From: RUG13409 sp045546135
GTDB lineage: Bacteria > Bacillota > Clostridia > Peptostreptococcales > Anaerovoracaceae
Direction of reading: 5' to 3'
NCBI GenBank assembly: GCA_045546135.1
Contig: JAZQCD010000021.1
Coordinates: 1 to 16,634 of the forward strand
DNA: 16,634 nt
In this document: one piece after another, positions 6,427-13,938 of the stretch
How positions within the stretch are numbered: the first letter of the stretch is position 1
How the letters are laid out: the number at the start of each line of letters is the position of its first letter
Program-made: the position numbers and the translations under genes
The notes under the pieces: generated by a model
Databases searched by the model: none
What the model saw: only the letters and a program-made list of their open reading frames with translations
What the model was told of the DNA's origin: nothing

Positions 6427-7141
6427 GAACTGCACCTCCTTCAAGTCTTAGCATGGTGTCTTCAAGACTCTCTCCCGTTACCGAATACTTCCTGATGAAC
6501 TCTGCTTTTGGCATTGCTGCAGCGATATGCCCCTTTGAGATATATATGATGTCGTCTGCGCATTTCTCTATATCGGAAATGATGTGAGTTGAAAAGAACA
6601 CAGTAACGCCTGTATTTTTTAGTTCTGTAAATATCTCCAAAAGTTCATTTCTGGAAAAGGGATCAAGGCCACTGGTAGGTTCATCAAGGATAAGCACATC
6701 TGATCTATGGGCAAGCGCCAGCATCAGATTAACTTTTACCTTCATCCCTTCTGATAATTCAAGAGGAGTTTTCATTTCATCTATTGCGAAAAGATCAAGA
6801 TATTTCCTGTATGCATCCTCATCCCACGTGTCATAGAAACTCTTTACGATATCGACGATATCACATATTTTTTTCCTTGGATACCAGCTGACAGTTCCAG
6901 TGGAATAGCCTATGCGTTTCTTTATTTCCGCTTCATTGCTCATAAAAGGCATCCCGAAATATCTGACATCCCCGCTGTCCGGACGTATCATGTTCAGCAT
7001 GGATTTGATCGTTGTGGTCTTTCCTGCTCCGTTTCTTCCTATGAACCCTATTATCCTTCCGCTCTCAAGGCTAAAGGATGCATTTTTTAGTTCAAATGAA
7101 GGGTAACGTTTAACAAGATCTCTTACTTCTGCAATAACCAT
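6419..7141 (-). CDS. ABC transporter ATP-binding subunit (ABC-2 exporter type)
   Basis: The 240-residue protein has Walker A GRNGAGKT (35–42), signature LSEGM (129–133; G in place of the second position is common in this subfamily), Walker B VLILDEPTSGLDP (149–161) and the switch H186. The start is ATG 7141 with GGAGG five nt upstream; a TTG four codons earlier would bury that site. It resembles YtrB/BcrA-like ATPases that serve ABC-2 exporters and is the first gene of an operon with the permease (8-bp overlap) and the XRE–AbrB regulator. A 14-bp inverted repeat lies just upstream (7176–7216) and may be a control site. Confidence 0.92.
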   Translation of the reverse strand: MVIAEVRDLVKRYPSFELKNASFSLESGRIIGFIGRNGAGKTTTIKSMLNMIRPDSGDVRYFGMPFMSNEAEIKKRIGYSTGTVSWYPRKKICDIVDIVKSFYDTWDEDAYRKYLDLFAIDEMKTPLELSEGMKVKVNLMLALAHRSDVLILDEPTSGLDPFSRNELLEIFTELKNTGVTVFFSTHIISDIEKCADDIIYISKGHIAAAMPKAEFIRKYSVTGESLEDTMLRLEGGAVHG

Positions 7142-7175
7142 ATAAACCTCCAAAAATGTGATTCATATGATAATT

Positions 7176-7216
7176 GTAAAGCGTGGTTGCTCATATATCT
7201 ACCAACCACGCTTTAC
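7176..7216. repeat. 14-bp perfect inverted repeat between two operons
   Basis: GTAAAGCGTGGTTG (7176–7189), a 13-nt loop and CAACCACGCTTTAC (7203–7216) form a perfect palindrome in the gap between the peptide-transporter operon and the ABC exporter operon. No clear T run follows on either strand, so it could be a weak terminator of the operon to the right or an operator for the ABC operon. Confidence 0.7.
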
Positions 7217-7322
7217 ATAAAATGCTGTATTTTGTTGTGTTTAGTTGCGTCATCCTTAAATAACACTTACGATTTGAATTCTTTGGGCTGGAAATAGCAG
7301 ACCGGTGAAGCATTGTGAAGTT

Positions 7323-7349
7323 GACCTCAGCATAGAGTGCATATGCTAC
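7323..7349 (-). pseudogene. Remnant of a second ICMT-like methyltransferase gene
   Basis: In one minus-strand frame this piece reads VAYALYAEV, with AYALYAEV identical to residues of the intact methyltransferase (4818–4844). The DNA matches at 23 of 27 positions, and the mismatches fall mostly on third codon positions, as expected for an old paralogue rather than a recent copy. Flanking sequence no longer matches. It supplies the last codons and stop of the overlapping hypothetical gene. Confidence 0.5.
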
Positions 7350-7965
7350 CGTAAAGGATGTCGTTCCTTGCAGCCAGATAGGCATAGGTTATCCAGAAAC
7401 CGTCCTCCTTGTACACTCTTTTGAGAATAGCATCTGCTTCCCAGTCCTCATCTCCAAAGGCTTTGATATAGCAATAAAGACCATAACCCATTATTGAAAG
7501 TTCAAGGGCATTTTTTTCAAGATCGAACATGAGTTTAGTGCTTTTGACCGAGGACTTGCCTGCAGCCAATGCCATGATCTTATCATAGCTTTTGTGATGA
7601 CCAATATCCATATGAATATTGTATTTTTCATTTAAAAGGGACGGCTCTTTTCCACATCTCCAAGCAGCAAGGGTATGCCAAAAAATTGCAGCTATTCCCA
7701 TCTCATCATTGAAATGAGGGTATGCGATCTCCTGAGCTTCCATGCACTTTTCATAGTTTCCAAGATAATAGTAGCCTATTCCTGCTCCGTAAAGCTTTTC
7801 ATAGTCAGCTATATCCTCTCTAAAGCTGCCGTCTTCAAGACACACCTCGTTTATGTGAGCAATTATCTTTTTGGTATGTGCATCCTTTGCGGCGTCGGAT
7901 CTGTCCTTGAGTCTTTCAATGATCTCAGGAGTGATGTGATCCTTCATGGAATGTGTATAACTCAT
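7327..7965 (-). CDS. Hypothetical helical (TPR-like) protein, probably with altered C-terminus
   Basis: I do not recognise this 212-residue protein. ATG 7965 has GGGAG upstream and overlaps the permease stop as ATGA, so it is translated as the last gene of the peptide-transporter operon. It has no signal peptide or membrane helix, so it should be cytosolic. Repeated helix pairs such as LYGAGIGYYYLGNYEKCMEA and IFWHTLAAWRCGKEPSL suggest a TPR-like solenoid over roughly residues 45–130. The final residues (ILYGSICTLC) are read out of frame through the methyltransferase remnant, so the native C-terminus seems to have been replaced. The function may be tied to transporter use or regulation, but nothing in the sequence shows this. 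Confidence 0.7.
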   Translation of the reverse strand: MSYTHSMKDHITPEIIERLKDRSDAAKDAHTKKIIAHINEVCLEDGSFREDIADYEKLYGAGIGYYYLGNYEKCMEAQEIAYPHFNDEMGIAAIFWHTLAAWRCGKEPSLLNEKYNIHMDIGHHKSYDKIMALAAGKSSVKSTKLMFDLEKNALELSIMGYGLYCYIKAFGDEDWEADAILKRVYKEDGFWITYAYLAARNDILYGSICTLC

Positions 7966-8762
7966 AAGGTCTCCCTTCTGTTTTCGATATATACGCTTAT
8001 AAAATAAAAGGCAAGAGATAAAAGCGCTATGCATATACCGGGAGGCAGCAGGTAATTCCATGCTCCTCTCATGAATGCCCCTCTTCTGTAAGCAAAATTG
8101 ACCATAGTGCCCCAGGTGGGATGATAAAGATCACCAAAACCAAGAAAACTCAGTGTCGATTCCATCATGATGCAGCTGGTGACTCCTAAAAGGAATCTTG
8201 AAAGCAATACATCTGATAGTCCCGGGATCATATGAAAAATGGCTGTATGAAGCTTTGAATATCCGCTAACCCTTCCTGCCCTTATATATGGCTGCCCTTC
8301 AATAAACTTTACCTGCGCCCTCAGAGTCCTGGCAGTAGCAGCCCAGCCGAAAAGTCCTATCAAAAGGACAAGACTACCTCTGCTTTGTCCGAGGAATGCT
8401 GCAAGAACTATGAGGCTTATGAGCCTTGGAAGAAGCATGAATATGTTTATGACTCCTGAGAAAAGGCCGCCGATAGATCCCTTTTGCGCAGAAAGAACAC
8501 CAATGATCGTTCCGAGGACCATAGTCAGGATACTGCTCAAAAGTCCTACAAAAAGAGTATCTCCTGCTCCGTACACAAGTTCAGTGTAAATGTCATATCC
8601 CAGGGAATTGGTCCCAAGTATATGCTCAGATGATATGGGCAGCCAGGCATCGAACATCTGCTTTTGGCCGTAAGGTGTCATAATACCCGGAAAGATCGCA
8701 GCCAGGAGAAAAACAGCAAGCAAGGCGACGCCGGCAATGAGGAATCCGTATTTCTTCTTCAT
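7962..8762 (-). CDS. Peptide/nickel-type ABC transporter permease (DppC/OppC-like)
   Basis: The 266-residue membrane protein begins MKKKYGFLIAGVALLAV, a first helix, followed by the short extracellular stretch with HILGTNSLGYDIYTELVYGA, the GTD..GRD-like motif region of OppC-type permeases. Four or five further helices contain the binding-protein-dependent transport signature (RTLRAQVKFIEGQPYIRAGRVSGYS, the EAA-type cytoplasmic loop that docks on the ATPase). The ATG overlaps the DppB-like gene stop by 4 bp, and its own stop overlaps the next start by 4 bp. It pairs with the DppB-like permease to form the channel for substrates delivered by the lipoprotein. Confidence 0.9.
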   Translation of the reverse strand: MKKKYGFLIAGVALLAVFLLAAIFPGIMTPYGQKQMFDAWLPISSEHILGTNSLGYDIYTELVYGAGDTLFVGLLSSILTMVLGTIIGVLSAQKGSIGGLFSGVINIFMLLPRLISLIVLAAFLGQSRGSLVLLIGLFGWAATARTLRAQVKFIEGQPYIRAGRVSGYSKLHTAIFHMIPGLSDVLLSRFLLGVTSCIMMESTLSFLGFGDLYHPTWGTMVNFAYRRGAFMRGAWNYLLPPGICIALLSLAFYFISVYIENRRETL

Positions 8763-9736
8763 TTACTGCCCCTCCTTTGCTGCCTTGGATCTGCTATGAT
8801 GCAAAGTATATCCGTAACTATGACTGCAATGACCATAATGGCGGTGCTTACGAACAGTATCCCCTGCATGAGAGGATAATCAAGTGTGTAGACTGCATCT
8901 GTCAAAAGCTTTCCCATGCCGTTTATGGAGAAAATATTCTCAATCACCAGGGAACCTCCGACACACAGGCTTACACTCATGCCCGTCATGGTGATAAAGG
9001 GCTGCGCTATATTTCTCAATATGTATGAGTACCTTATTTTTCTTTCAGACAATCCCCTTTGCCTTGCATAGAGGACATACTTTTCTTCGGCTTCCTTTGC
9101 TGCATTGTTTCTTACCATAAGGAATCTCGAAGGAAGAATACCTAAAGTAAGAGTGAGAACAGGCAGTATGAGATGATGGATGCGGTCTGCCAAAAATCCA
9201 GATCTTCCGGGGAACATTCCGGCTTTGCTAAGTCCCGAATAAGGGAAAATATCCAGTTTGAAGCTGAAGATCGAAAGGAACAGCAAAGCTATGAGAAAAC
9301 TCGGCATGGCATTGAGTATCATATTCAGAATACCTGCTGTCTTATCTTTCTTTGAATCCTTTTTTGTCCCGAAATAAAGTCCTAGAGCAAGACCTAGAAA
9401 AGATGACAGGACCACCGAAGGAAGTGCTATCTGAAGAGTCGCTCCAAGCCTTTCTTTGATGAGTCCCGATACCACAGCTTCCTTTTTGAAAGAATATCCC
9501 AAGGTTCCGTCTGCAATGGATCTTATGTAATACAAAAATTGCGGGAAGAGCCCTTCATCAAGATGAAGGGCTTCCCTATAATACTCGTACTTTGCAGGTG
9601 TCATGTCCTCTTCTGCAAAACCCGAGAGATATGCAACAGGGTCTCCCGGAAGCATCCTCGGCAAAAGGAAATTGATCACTGCAACGAGGACAAAACACAA
9701 AAGCGCTATTAAGATGTTTTTTAAGTGTTTATTCAA
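8759..9736 (-). CDS. Peptide/nickel-type ABC transporter permease (DppB/OppB-like)
   Basis: The 325-residue protein fits DppB/NikB length. It has an N-terminal helix, then LPGDPVAYLSG (the conserved PGDP motif), a large external loop with FPQFLYYIRSIADGTLGYSF, and about five more helices. The docking loop NNAAKEAEEKYVLYARQRGLSERKI and the late IENIFSINGMGKLL motif are typical. The start must be TTG at 9736: no ATG occurs before residue 27, and the binding-protein gene stops 6 nt upstream. The ribosome site is weak (AGCGG), so translation may depend on coupling with the very abundant binding-protein reading frame. Confidence 0.88.
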   Translation of the reverse strand: MNKHLKNILIALLCFVLVAVINFLLPRMLPGDPVAYLSGFAEEDMTPAKYEYYREALHLDEGLFPQFLYYIRSIADGTLGYSFKKEAVVSGLIKERLGATLQIALPSVVLSSFLGLALGLYFGTKKDSKKDKTAGILNMILNAMPSFLIALLFLSIFSFKLDIFPYSGLSKAGMFPGRSGFLADRIHHLILPVLTLTLGILPSRFLMVRNNAAKEAEEKYVLYARQRGLSERKIRYSYILRNIAQPFITMTGMSVSLCVGGSLVIENIFSINGMGKLLTDAVYTLDYPLMQGILFVSTAIMVIAVIVTDILCIIADPRQQRRGSK

Positions 9737-9742
9737 ATACCG

Positions 9743-11359
9743 CTATTTTACCGTTAAGCTAAGCCAGTTGTTTGCATTGTTAAGTCCGAAATTGTTATCG
9801 ACAGTCATATTATCAAGTTTTGATGATGAACCGTAAGTAAGGCTGTCCCAATAAAGACCAACAAGGGGCATATGCTCTGCATAATAGTCCTGGACCTTTG
9901 CTGCAGCTGCCTCGTAGGCATCGAGAGTCACTGCAGAACCAAGTTCTGTTACAGCGGATTTGAAGTTCTCATCAAACACCTGGCATCCGCCCTGCACGGC
10001 ATGGGTCCCGTCAACATATATAGTACCAAGACCTCCTCCCATGCTCATGCCGGCTGCCGTATATCCAAAGAGGGCCGCTTCCATGGTAATGTTGTTTTCA
10101 GAGAACTTGTTGCTGGTCTTTGAGTTATATGTAGCGCTGTCGAGTCCCTCGAGCTTTACTTCTATACCAAAAGCGTCAAGAGAATTCTTGATGATGTCTG
10201 CACAGCTGACATGGTTGTTTCTGTCTGACCTGAATGTCAAAGTGAAACTGAATACATTTCCGTTTGAATCAACAAATTTTCCAGCTGCATTCTTTGTATA
10301 TCCTGCTGCATTCATGTATTTTTCAGCTTCAGCAAGATCTGTCTTAAGTCCTTCTGTTTCCTTGTATCCAATGGTGGATGTTGGAACGAAGCCCTTGTTT
10401 GGAGTCTGAGCATCGACAGAACCGACCTTTGTGCGGAGCTGCTCATAATCAAGAGCATAAGCGACAGCTTTCCTTAAGTTTTCATCTGTGAAAGGTCCTT
10501 TGGCATTGTTGAATGCAAGAACTGCAGGTGCATTGGTCGCTGCAACACTTGTAAGCTTGACATTTTCAGAAGCTCTTAATGTATCCTGATAGTTTGCGCC
10601 TACTCCTGTAGAATAGTTCCATACCATGTCGATATCGCCCTTTTCAAGAGCCATATACATGGTATCTTCGTTTCCGAAGAGCTGATACACTATCCTCTCA
10701 ACATTAGGTGTATCCTTGTAATTCTTGTTTACGACAAAGGAGATGGTGCCGGAATCCTTTGAGAAGTTTTCAAATACATAAGGTCCGTTTCCTATGCGGG
10801 CTTCGTCATCAGTAAGTTCTGATTTTCCTTCATAGATGTGCTTTGGAAGTACTCGGAAGGAAGTCATGTTTCCAAGCTCTCTTACATTGGGCGATGCGAG
10901 GGTAAGTTCTATGCTCTTCTTGTCATCTGAGATCTTGTATTCCGTGTACTTAGGAGCTACTGTATTTCCGTCCTTGTCAGATTGAGAAACAAGGTTGGCG
11001 CTGCCTTGTGAGTCTTCATATTGAAGAGTGAAAAGTATATCTTCTGCCGTTACGGCTGTGCCGTCAGACCATTTCATGCCATCGACGATAGTATACTTCC
11101 ATGTCTTTGAATCCTCAGTCGCATACTCTGCCAGGAGAGGATGGAAAGCGCCGTTCGTATCCTGCCAAACAAGAGGCAGGTGTGTAACTGCGCTGGCAAG
11201 CATCTCATAGTTGTATTCACCCATTACAGCCTTTTCTATAACGGCTGTGGTTCCTACAGTGATCTGTTCTACTTCCGGTGTTTTCCCGGACTTGCCGCAA
11301 GCTGCGAAGCTAAAGATAAGCAATGCAGCAAGAAGTAATGCTGTGATTTTCTTTGTCAT
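9743..11359 (-). CDS. Extracellular solute-binding lipoprotein, family 5 (peptide/nickel type)
   Basis: The 538-residue protein starts at ATG 11359 (GAGGT seven nt upstream). Its signal peptide ends in the lipobox FAAC with the acylated Cys at residue 21, followed by GKSGK, so it is anchored on the outer face of the membrane. The mature part has the SBP_bac_5 features: TWKYTIVDGMKWSDGTAVTA, ISDDKKSIELTL, IGNGPYVFENF, and FTDENLRKAVAYALDYEQL. It captures the substrate for the flanking permeases. Length and domain pattern fit oligopeptide or dipeptide binding; a nickel-chelate ligand cannot be excluded because no diagnostic His residues are evident. The gene is placed between the ATPases and the permeases, which is not the usual order. 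Confidence 0.92.
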   Translation of the reverse strand: MTKKITALLLAALLIFSFAACGKSGKTPEVEQITVGTTAVIEKAVMGEYNYEMLASAVTHLPLVWQDTNGAFHPLLAEYATEDSKTWKYTIVDGMKWSDGTAVTAEDILFTLQYEDSQGSANLVSQSDKDGNTVAPKYTEYKISDDKKSIELTLASPNVRELGNMTSFRVLPKHIYEGKSELTDDEARIGNGPYVFENFSKDSGTISFVVNKNYKDTPNVERIVYQLFGNEDTMYMALEKGDIDMVWNYSTGVGANYQDTLRASENVKLTSVAATNAPAVLAFNNAKGPFTDENLRKAVAYALDYEQLRTKVGSVDAQTPNKGFVPTSTIGYKETEGLKTDLAEAEKYMNAAGYTKNAAGKFVDSNGNVFSFTLTFRSDRNNHVSCADIIKNSLDAFGIEVKLEGLDSATYNSKTSNKFSENNITMEAALFGYTAAGMSMGGGLGTIYVDGTHAVQGGCQVFDENFKSAVTELGSAVTLDAYEAAAAKVQDYYAEHMPLVGLYWDSLTYGSSSKLDNMTVDNNFGLNNANNWLSLTVK

Positions 11360-11393
11360 GTTTTGACCTCTTTTCATATATATATTTATTATT

Positions 11394-12062
11394 CTATCTA
11401 AGCGATACTTTACCGTCTTCAAACAGGTATATGCGGTCTGCTATCACATCGAGCAGATCCCTGTCGTGGCTGATGAAAAGAACTCCCATTCCTGTCTCTT
11501 TCATCTTAGACCTTACCAGATCTACTATATTTGCCTGAACCGATACATCCAGCATTGAAGTGGCTTCATCCATTATGAGAAGTTTTGGACTTAGTGCAAG
11601 AGCTCTTGCGAGGGACACCCTCTGGGCTTCACCTCCTGAAAGCTGCCTTGGAAAGTGCCGTCCTTTTTCCTTTGCCAGGCCTACAGAAGACAGAAGACCT
11701 GATGCCACCTGCTGTACGCCTTCTTTGTCCTCTGCTAAATGGTGGTATCTTATGAGTTCTTCAAGTCCTTTGCCCACCCTTTGCATTGGATCGAGGGATG
11801 CATGAGGCTGCTGCCATACGACCTGTATCCTGAGTCCTTTTTTCCTGTCATAAAATGAAGGATCAGAAAGAATTTCTCCATCCATTAAGGTCTCTCCCCT
11901 ATCAGCCATCTCAAGTCCGCAAAGGATATTTGCAATGGTCGATTTGCCGCAGCCGCTGGGGCCGAAAAGCCCCGTTATACTGCCGCAGGGTATATCCATG
12001 GATACACCTTTTAAAACGGACTTTTCCCCAAAGCTTTTATGAAGGTCTCTTATCCCTATCAT
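11394..12062 (-). CDS. Peptide/nickel-type ABC transporter ATP-binding protein, second subunit (DppF/NikE-like)
   Basis: The product has 222 residues from ATG 12062 (GGAGGT seven nt upstream; ATGA overlap with the preceding ATPase gene). It has Walker A GPSGCGKS (34–41), the Q-loop WQQPHASLDP (83–92, the form typical of DppF/OppF), signature LSGGE (141–145), Walker B LLIMDEATSMLD (161–172) and H199. It lacks the C-terminal oligo_HPY extension, so it is shorter than DppF and closer to NikE in size. With its partner ATPase it should form the heterodimer that powers the two permeases. Confidence 0.92.
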   Translation of the reverse strand: MIGIRDLHKSFGEKSVLKGVSMDIPCGSITGLFGPSGCGKSTIANILCGLEMADRGETLMDGEILSDPSFYDRKKGLRIQVVWQQPHASLDPMQRVGKGLEELIRYHHLAEDKEGVQQVASGLLSSVGLAKEKGRHFPRQLSGGEAQRVSLARALALSPKLLIMDEATSMLDVSVQANIVDLVRSKMKETGMGVLFISHDRDLLDVIADRIYLFEDGKVSLR

Positions 12063-13015
12063 TGCGAGCACCTCCATCCTCTGTATCCGCCTATCCAGGA
12101 AATGCTGTCCATACATTTTTGTGACGCCTTTTCACAGCGGTTGTAAAAAGGACAATTGGACTTTTCTTCACGCAAAGTTTTTGTGTGTTTCATTCCGTTC
12201 TTTGGAAGAGCATCTATGAGTGCTTTAGTATAGGGACTTTTTGGATCTGTTAAAACATCTTTTGCTGGGCCTCTTTCCATCACCCTACCTCCGCACATGA
12301 TGACTATGTCATCACACTTTGAAGCGAGAGATATGTCATGTGTAATGATGAGAAGAGCTGTATCAGCAAAAAGCTTTTTAAGCATTTCCGGCAGATCCTC
12401 TGTAAAATCATCATCAAGACCGTTGGAAGGCTCATCTGCGATGATCAGCTTTGCATTGCTGCAGAGAGCAAGAGCTATGGTCACTCTCTGGCACATACCT
12501 CCTGACAGTTCAAAGGGGTACTTATCAAGCACATATGAAGGATCATCAAAACCGGAAGTTTTGAGCGCTGAATATGCGCTTTTTTCAAGTTCAGACTTCC
12601 CTTTGCCAAGCTTTTTCAGATTGTCATAAAGCTGTTTTCTGATTGTCCTTGAAGGATCGAGAGATTCTGCACCGTTCTGAGGTATGTAGACTATCTCGGT
12701 TCCAAGGAGCTCTCTCATCTTTTTCCCTTTTGGAAGCTCCTTTTCAAGAAAGCTGATACTGCCCCCTTTCATCTCTACACCTGCAGGAAGCAGACCCATA
12801 ACAGACAATGCTGTCATGGTCTTTCCCGAGCCTGTCTCCCCTATGAGGGCAAGGCTTTCTCCCTTAGCTATATGAAAGGAAACATCCTCAGTTATGACCG
12901 AATCAAAAGTCCCGATCCGGCCTGAGCTATATGAAAGTATTAAATTGTCTTCCTTTATTTCGCTCAAATCTATTGTCCCTTCATATTGACACCCGGGTAT
13001 TCTAACATTAACCAT
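12059..13015 (-). CDS. Peptide/nickel-type ABC transporter ATP-binding protein, first subunit (DppD/OppD-like)
   Basis: The frame from ATG 13015 gives 318 residues: Walker A GETGSGKT (59–66), Q-loop YIPQNGAESLDPS (110–122), signature LSGGM (170–174), Walker B LIIADEPSNGLD (190–201) and H226. The C-terminus is an oligo_HPY domain with cysteines at 288, 294, 301 and 316 (CPFYNRC pattern), which in OppD-type subunits can bind a metal or iron-sulfur cluster. The start is uncertain: ATG 13015 has no ribosome site, whereas TTG at 12967 (residue 17) has AAGGGA eight nt upstream and would give a 302-residue protein with a more normal N-terminus. It is the first gene of the operon; its stop overlaps the next start. 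Confidence 0.9.
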   Translation of the reverse strand: MVNVRIPGCQYEGTIDLSEIKEDNLILSYSSGRIGTFDSVITEDVSFHIAKGESLALIGETGSGKTMTALSVMGLLPAGVEMKGGSISFLEKELPKGKKMRELLGTEIVYIPQNGAESLDPSRTIRKQLYDNLKKLGKGKSELEKSAYSALKTSGFDDPSYVLDKYPFELSGGMCQRVTIALALCSNAKLIIADEPSNGLDDDFTEDLPEMLKKLFADTALLIITHDISLASKCDDIVIMCGGRVMERGPAKDVLTDPKSPYTKALIDALPKNGMKHTKTLREEKSNCPFYNRCEKASQKCMDSISWIGGYRGWRCSQ

Positions 13016-13070
13016 AACAATGCGTAAGCCCTACGGGGGATAGAAAATTCAAAAAAGATCCCATCAAAAA
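13016..13070 (-). promoter_or_regulatory. Likely promoter region of the peptide ABC operon
   Basis: The gap between the YhfC-operon terminator and the first transporter gene contains a possible -35 TTGATG or TTGAAT but no convincing -10. It also holds a short CCCCGTAGGG hairpin and the octamer TGCGTAAG (13021–13028), which also occurs in the palindrome upstream of the MerR gene. Confidence 0.3.
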
Positions 13071-13105
13071 AAATGCCTCCAAGCCTGCAAAGGCTTTAGA
13101 GGCAT
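13071..13105 (-). terminator. Intrinsic terminator after the MerR–YhfC operon
   Basis: On the minus strand ATGCCTC...GAGGCAT with an inner AAGCC/GGCTT pairing (one bulged A) is followed by at least eight T. It is a near-identical copy of the terminator at 5281–5318. Confidence 0.88.
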
Positions 13106-13122
13106 ACCCAAGGCATATCCTA

Positions 13123-13938
13123 TTATCCCATTTTTCTGTATTGCCTGACTGCTATAATAACGACCAAGGCAGTCCATAAAGCTGCCCAGACCTCGACCGT
13201 CCACAGCGGCACTACACCTCTTTGATAAAGAGCAGGGAAAGTATCCATCAGCATATGTAGAATAATAGCAAGGAGCAAGTGCCCTTTCTTCCCATTCTTG
13301 ACACCGTAAAAAACGATGACTGTAAGCCCGATATGTAGAAGCATCGCAAATACCCTCTCGATGACATTCATAGCCATCATGACGTAATCAAAAGAGGCTG
13401 CCGCCTGAACTGAAGGAAGAGCAGCTGCGGCTGTTTCTTCCGTTATATTCAAGATCTTTAGCGCATTTGCAATATCTCCCTGGGAAAAAAGCACCGCTAT
13501 CACAAGATAGAGGATCATTGAAGGCAGGAGGATCGCCAAGACCTCTATGCCGCCGTGACCTATGCCGTAAAAAACGGCGTTCTCGCGAGTACGATCCTTC
13601 TTCATGATATACTTCAAGGCGATATGCCGTCCGCATTCTTCAAAAACACCTGCCATGGTGATTCCATAAAGGACAAAGGCTATGGTATTTCCGTTAATGA
13701 AGCGAGAGACCGGATTATCCATAATGATGCAGAAATAATGTACACCAAGTTCAAGTATGCGGGCGGAAACGATAAACCCTACAGCTCCCATGATCAGATA
13801 CTTGAAATTTGTTTTTTCTTTATACTTTTTTCTCCAATAAATGATAAAGCACAGAGGGATCGCAAACATCAAAATAACTGTGATGATCAGCGACGGGATG
13901 CTGCTTTCCCCGATGACGATATTCTCAAAGGCACTCAT
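13123..13938 (-). CDS. YhfC-family putative intramembrane metalloprotease
   Basis: The 271-residue integral membrane protein has about seven helices. Its motifs match the YhfC family (PF10086, related to CPBP/Rce1-type proteases): FEECGRHIALKY with E100/E101 and R104, GIGHGGIE with H128 and E132, and HMLMD with H228 and D232. These Glu/His residues would form the metal site inside the membrane. ATG 13938 overlaps the MerR-gene stop as ATGA, so the two are co-translated. A strong terminator follows, so it is the last gene of a two-gene operon. Proteolytic activity has not been shown for many members. The neighbour's membrane-anchored regulator is an attractive candidate substrate, but this is inference. 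Confidence 0.85.
   Translation of the reverse strand: MSAFENIVIGESSIPSLIITVILMFAIPLCFIIYWRKKYKEKTNFKYLIMGAVGFIVSARILELGVHYFCIIMDNPVSRFINGNTIAFVLYGITMAGVFEECGRHIALKYIMKKDRTRENAVFYGIGHGGIEVLAILLPSMILYLVIAVLFSQGDIANALKILNITEETAAAALPSVQAAASFDYVMMAMNVIERVFAMLLHIGLTVIVFYGVKNGKKGHLLLAIILHMLMDTFPALYQRGVVPLWTVEVWAALWTALVVIIAVRQYRKMG

Noticed and set aside
9960..10409. Plus-strand open frame of 149 codons opposite the binding-protein gene
   Set aside because: It is antisense to a well-supported lipoprotein gene; low-complexity Ser/Pro/Phe content is typical of antisense reading.
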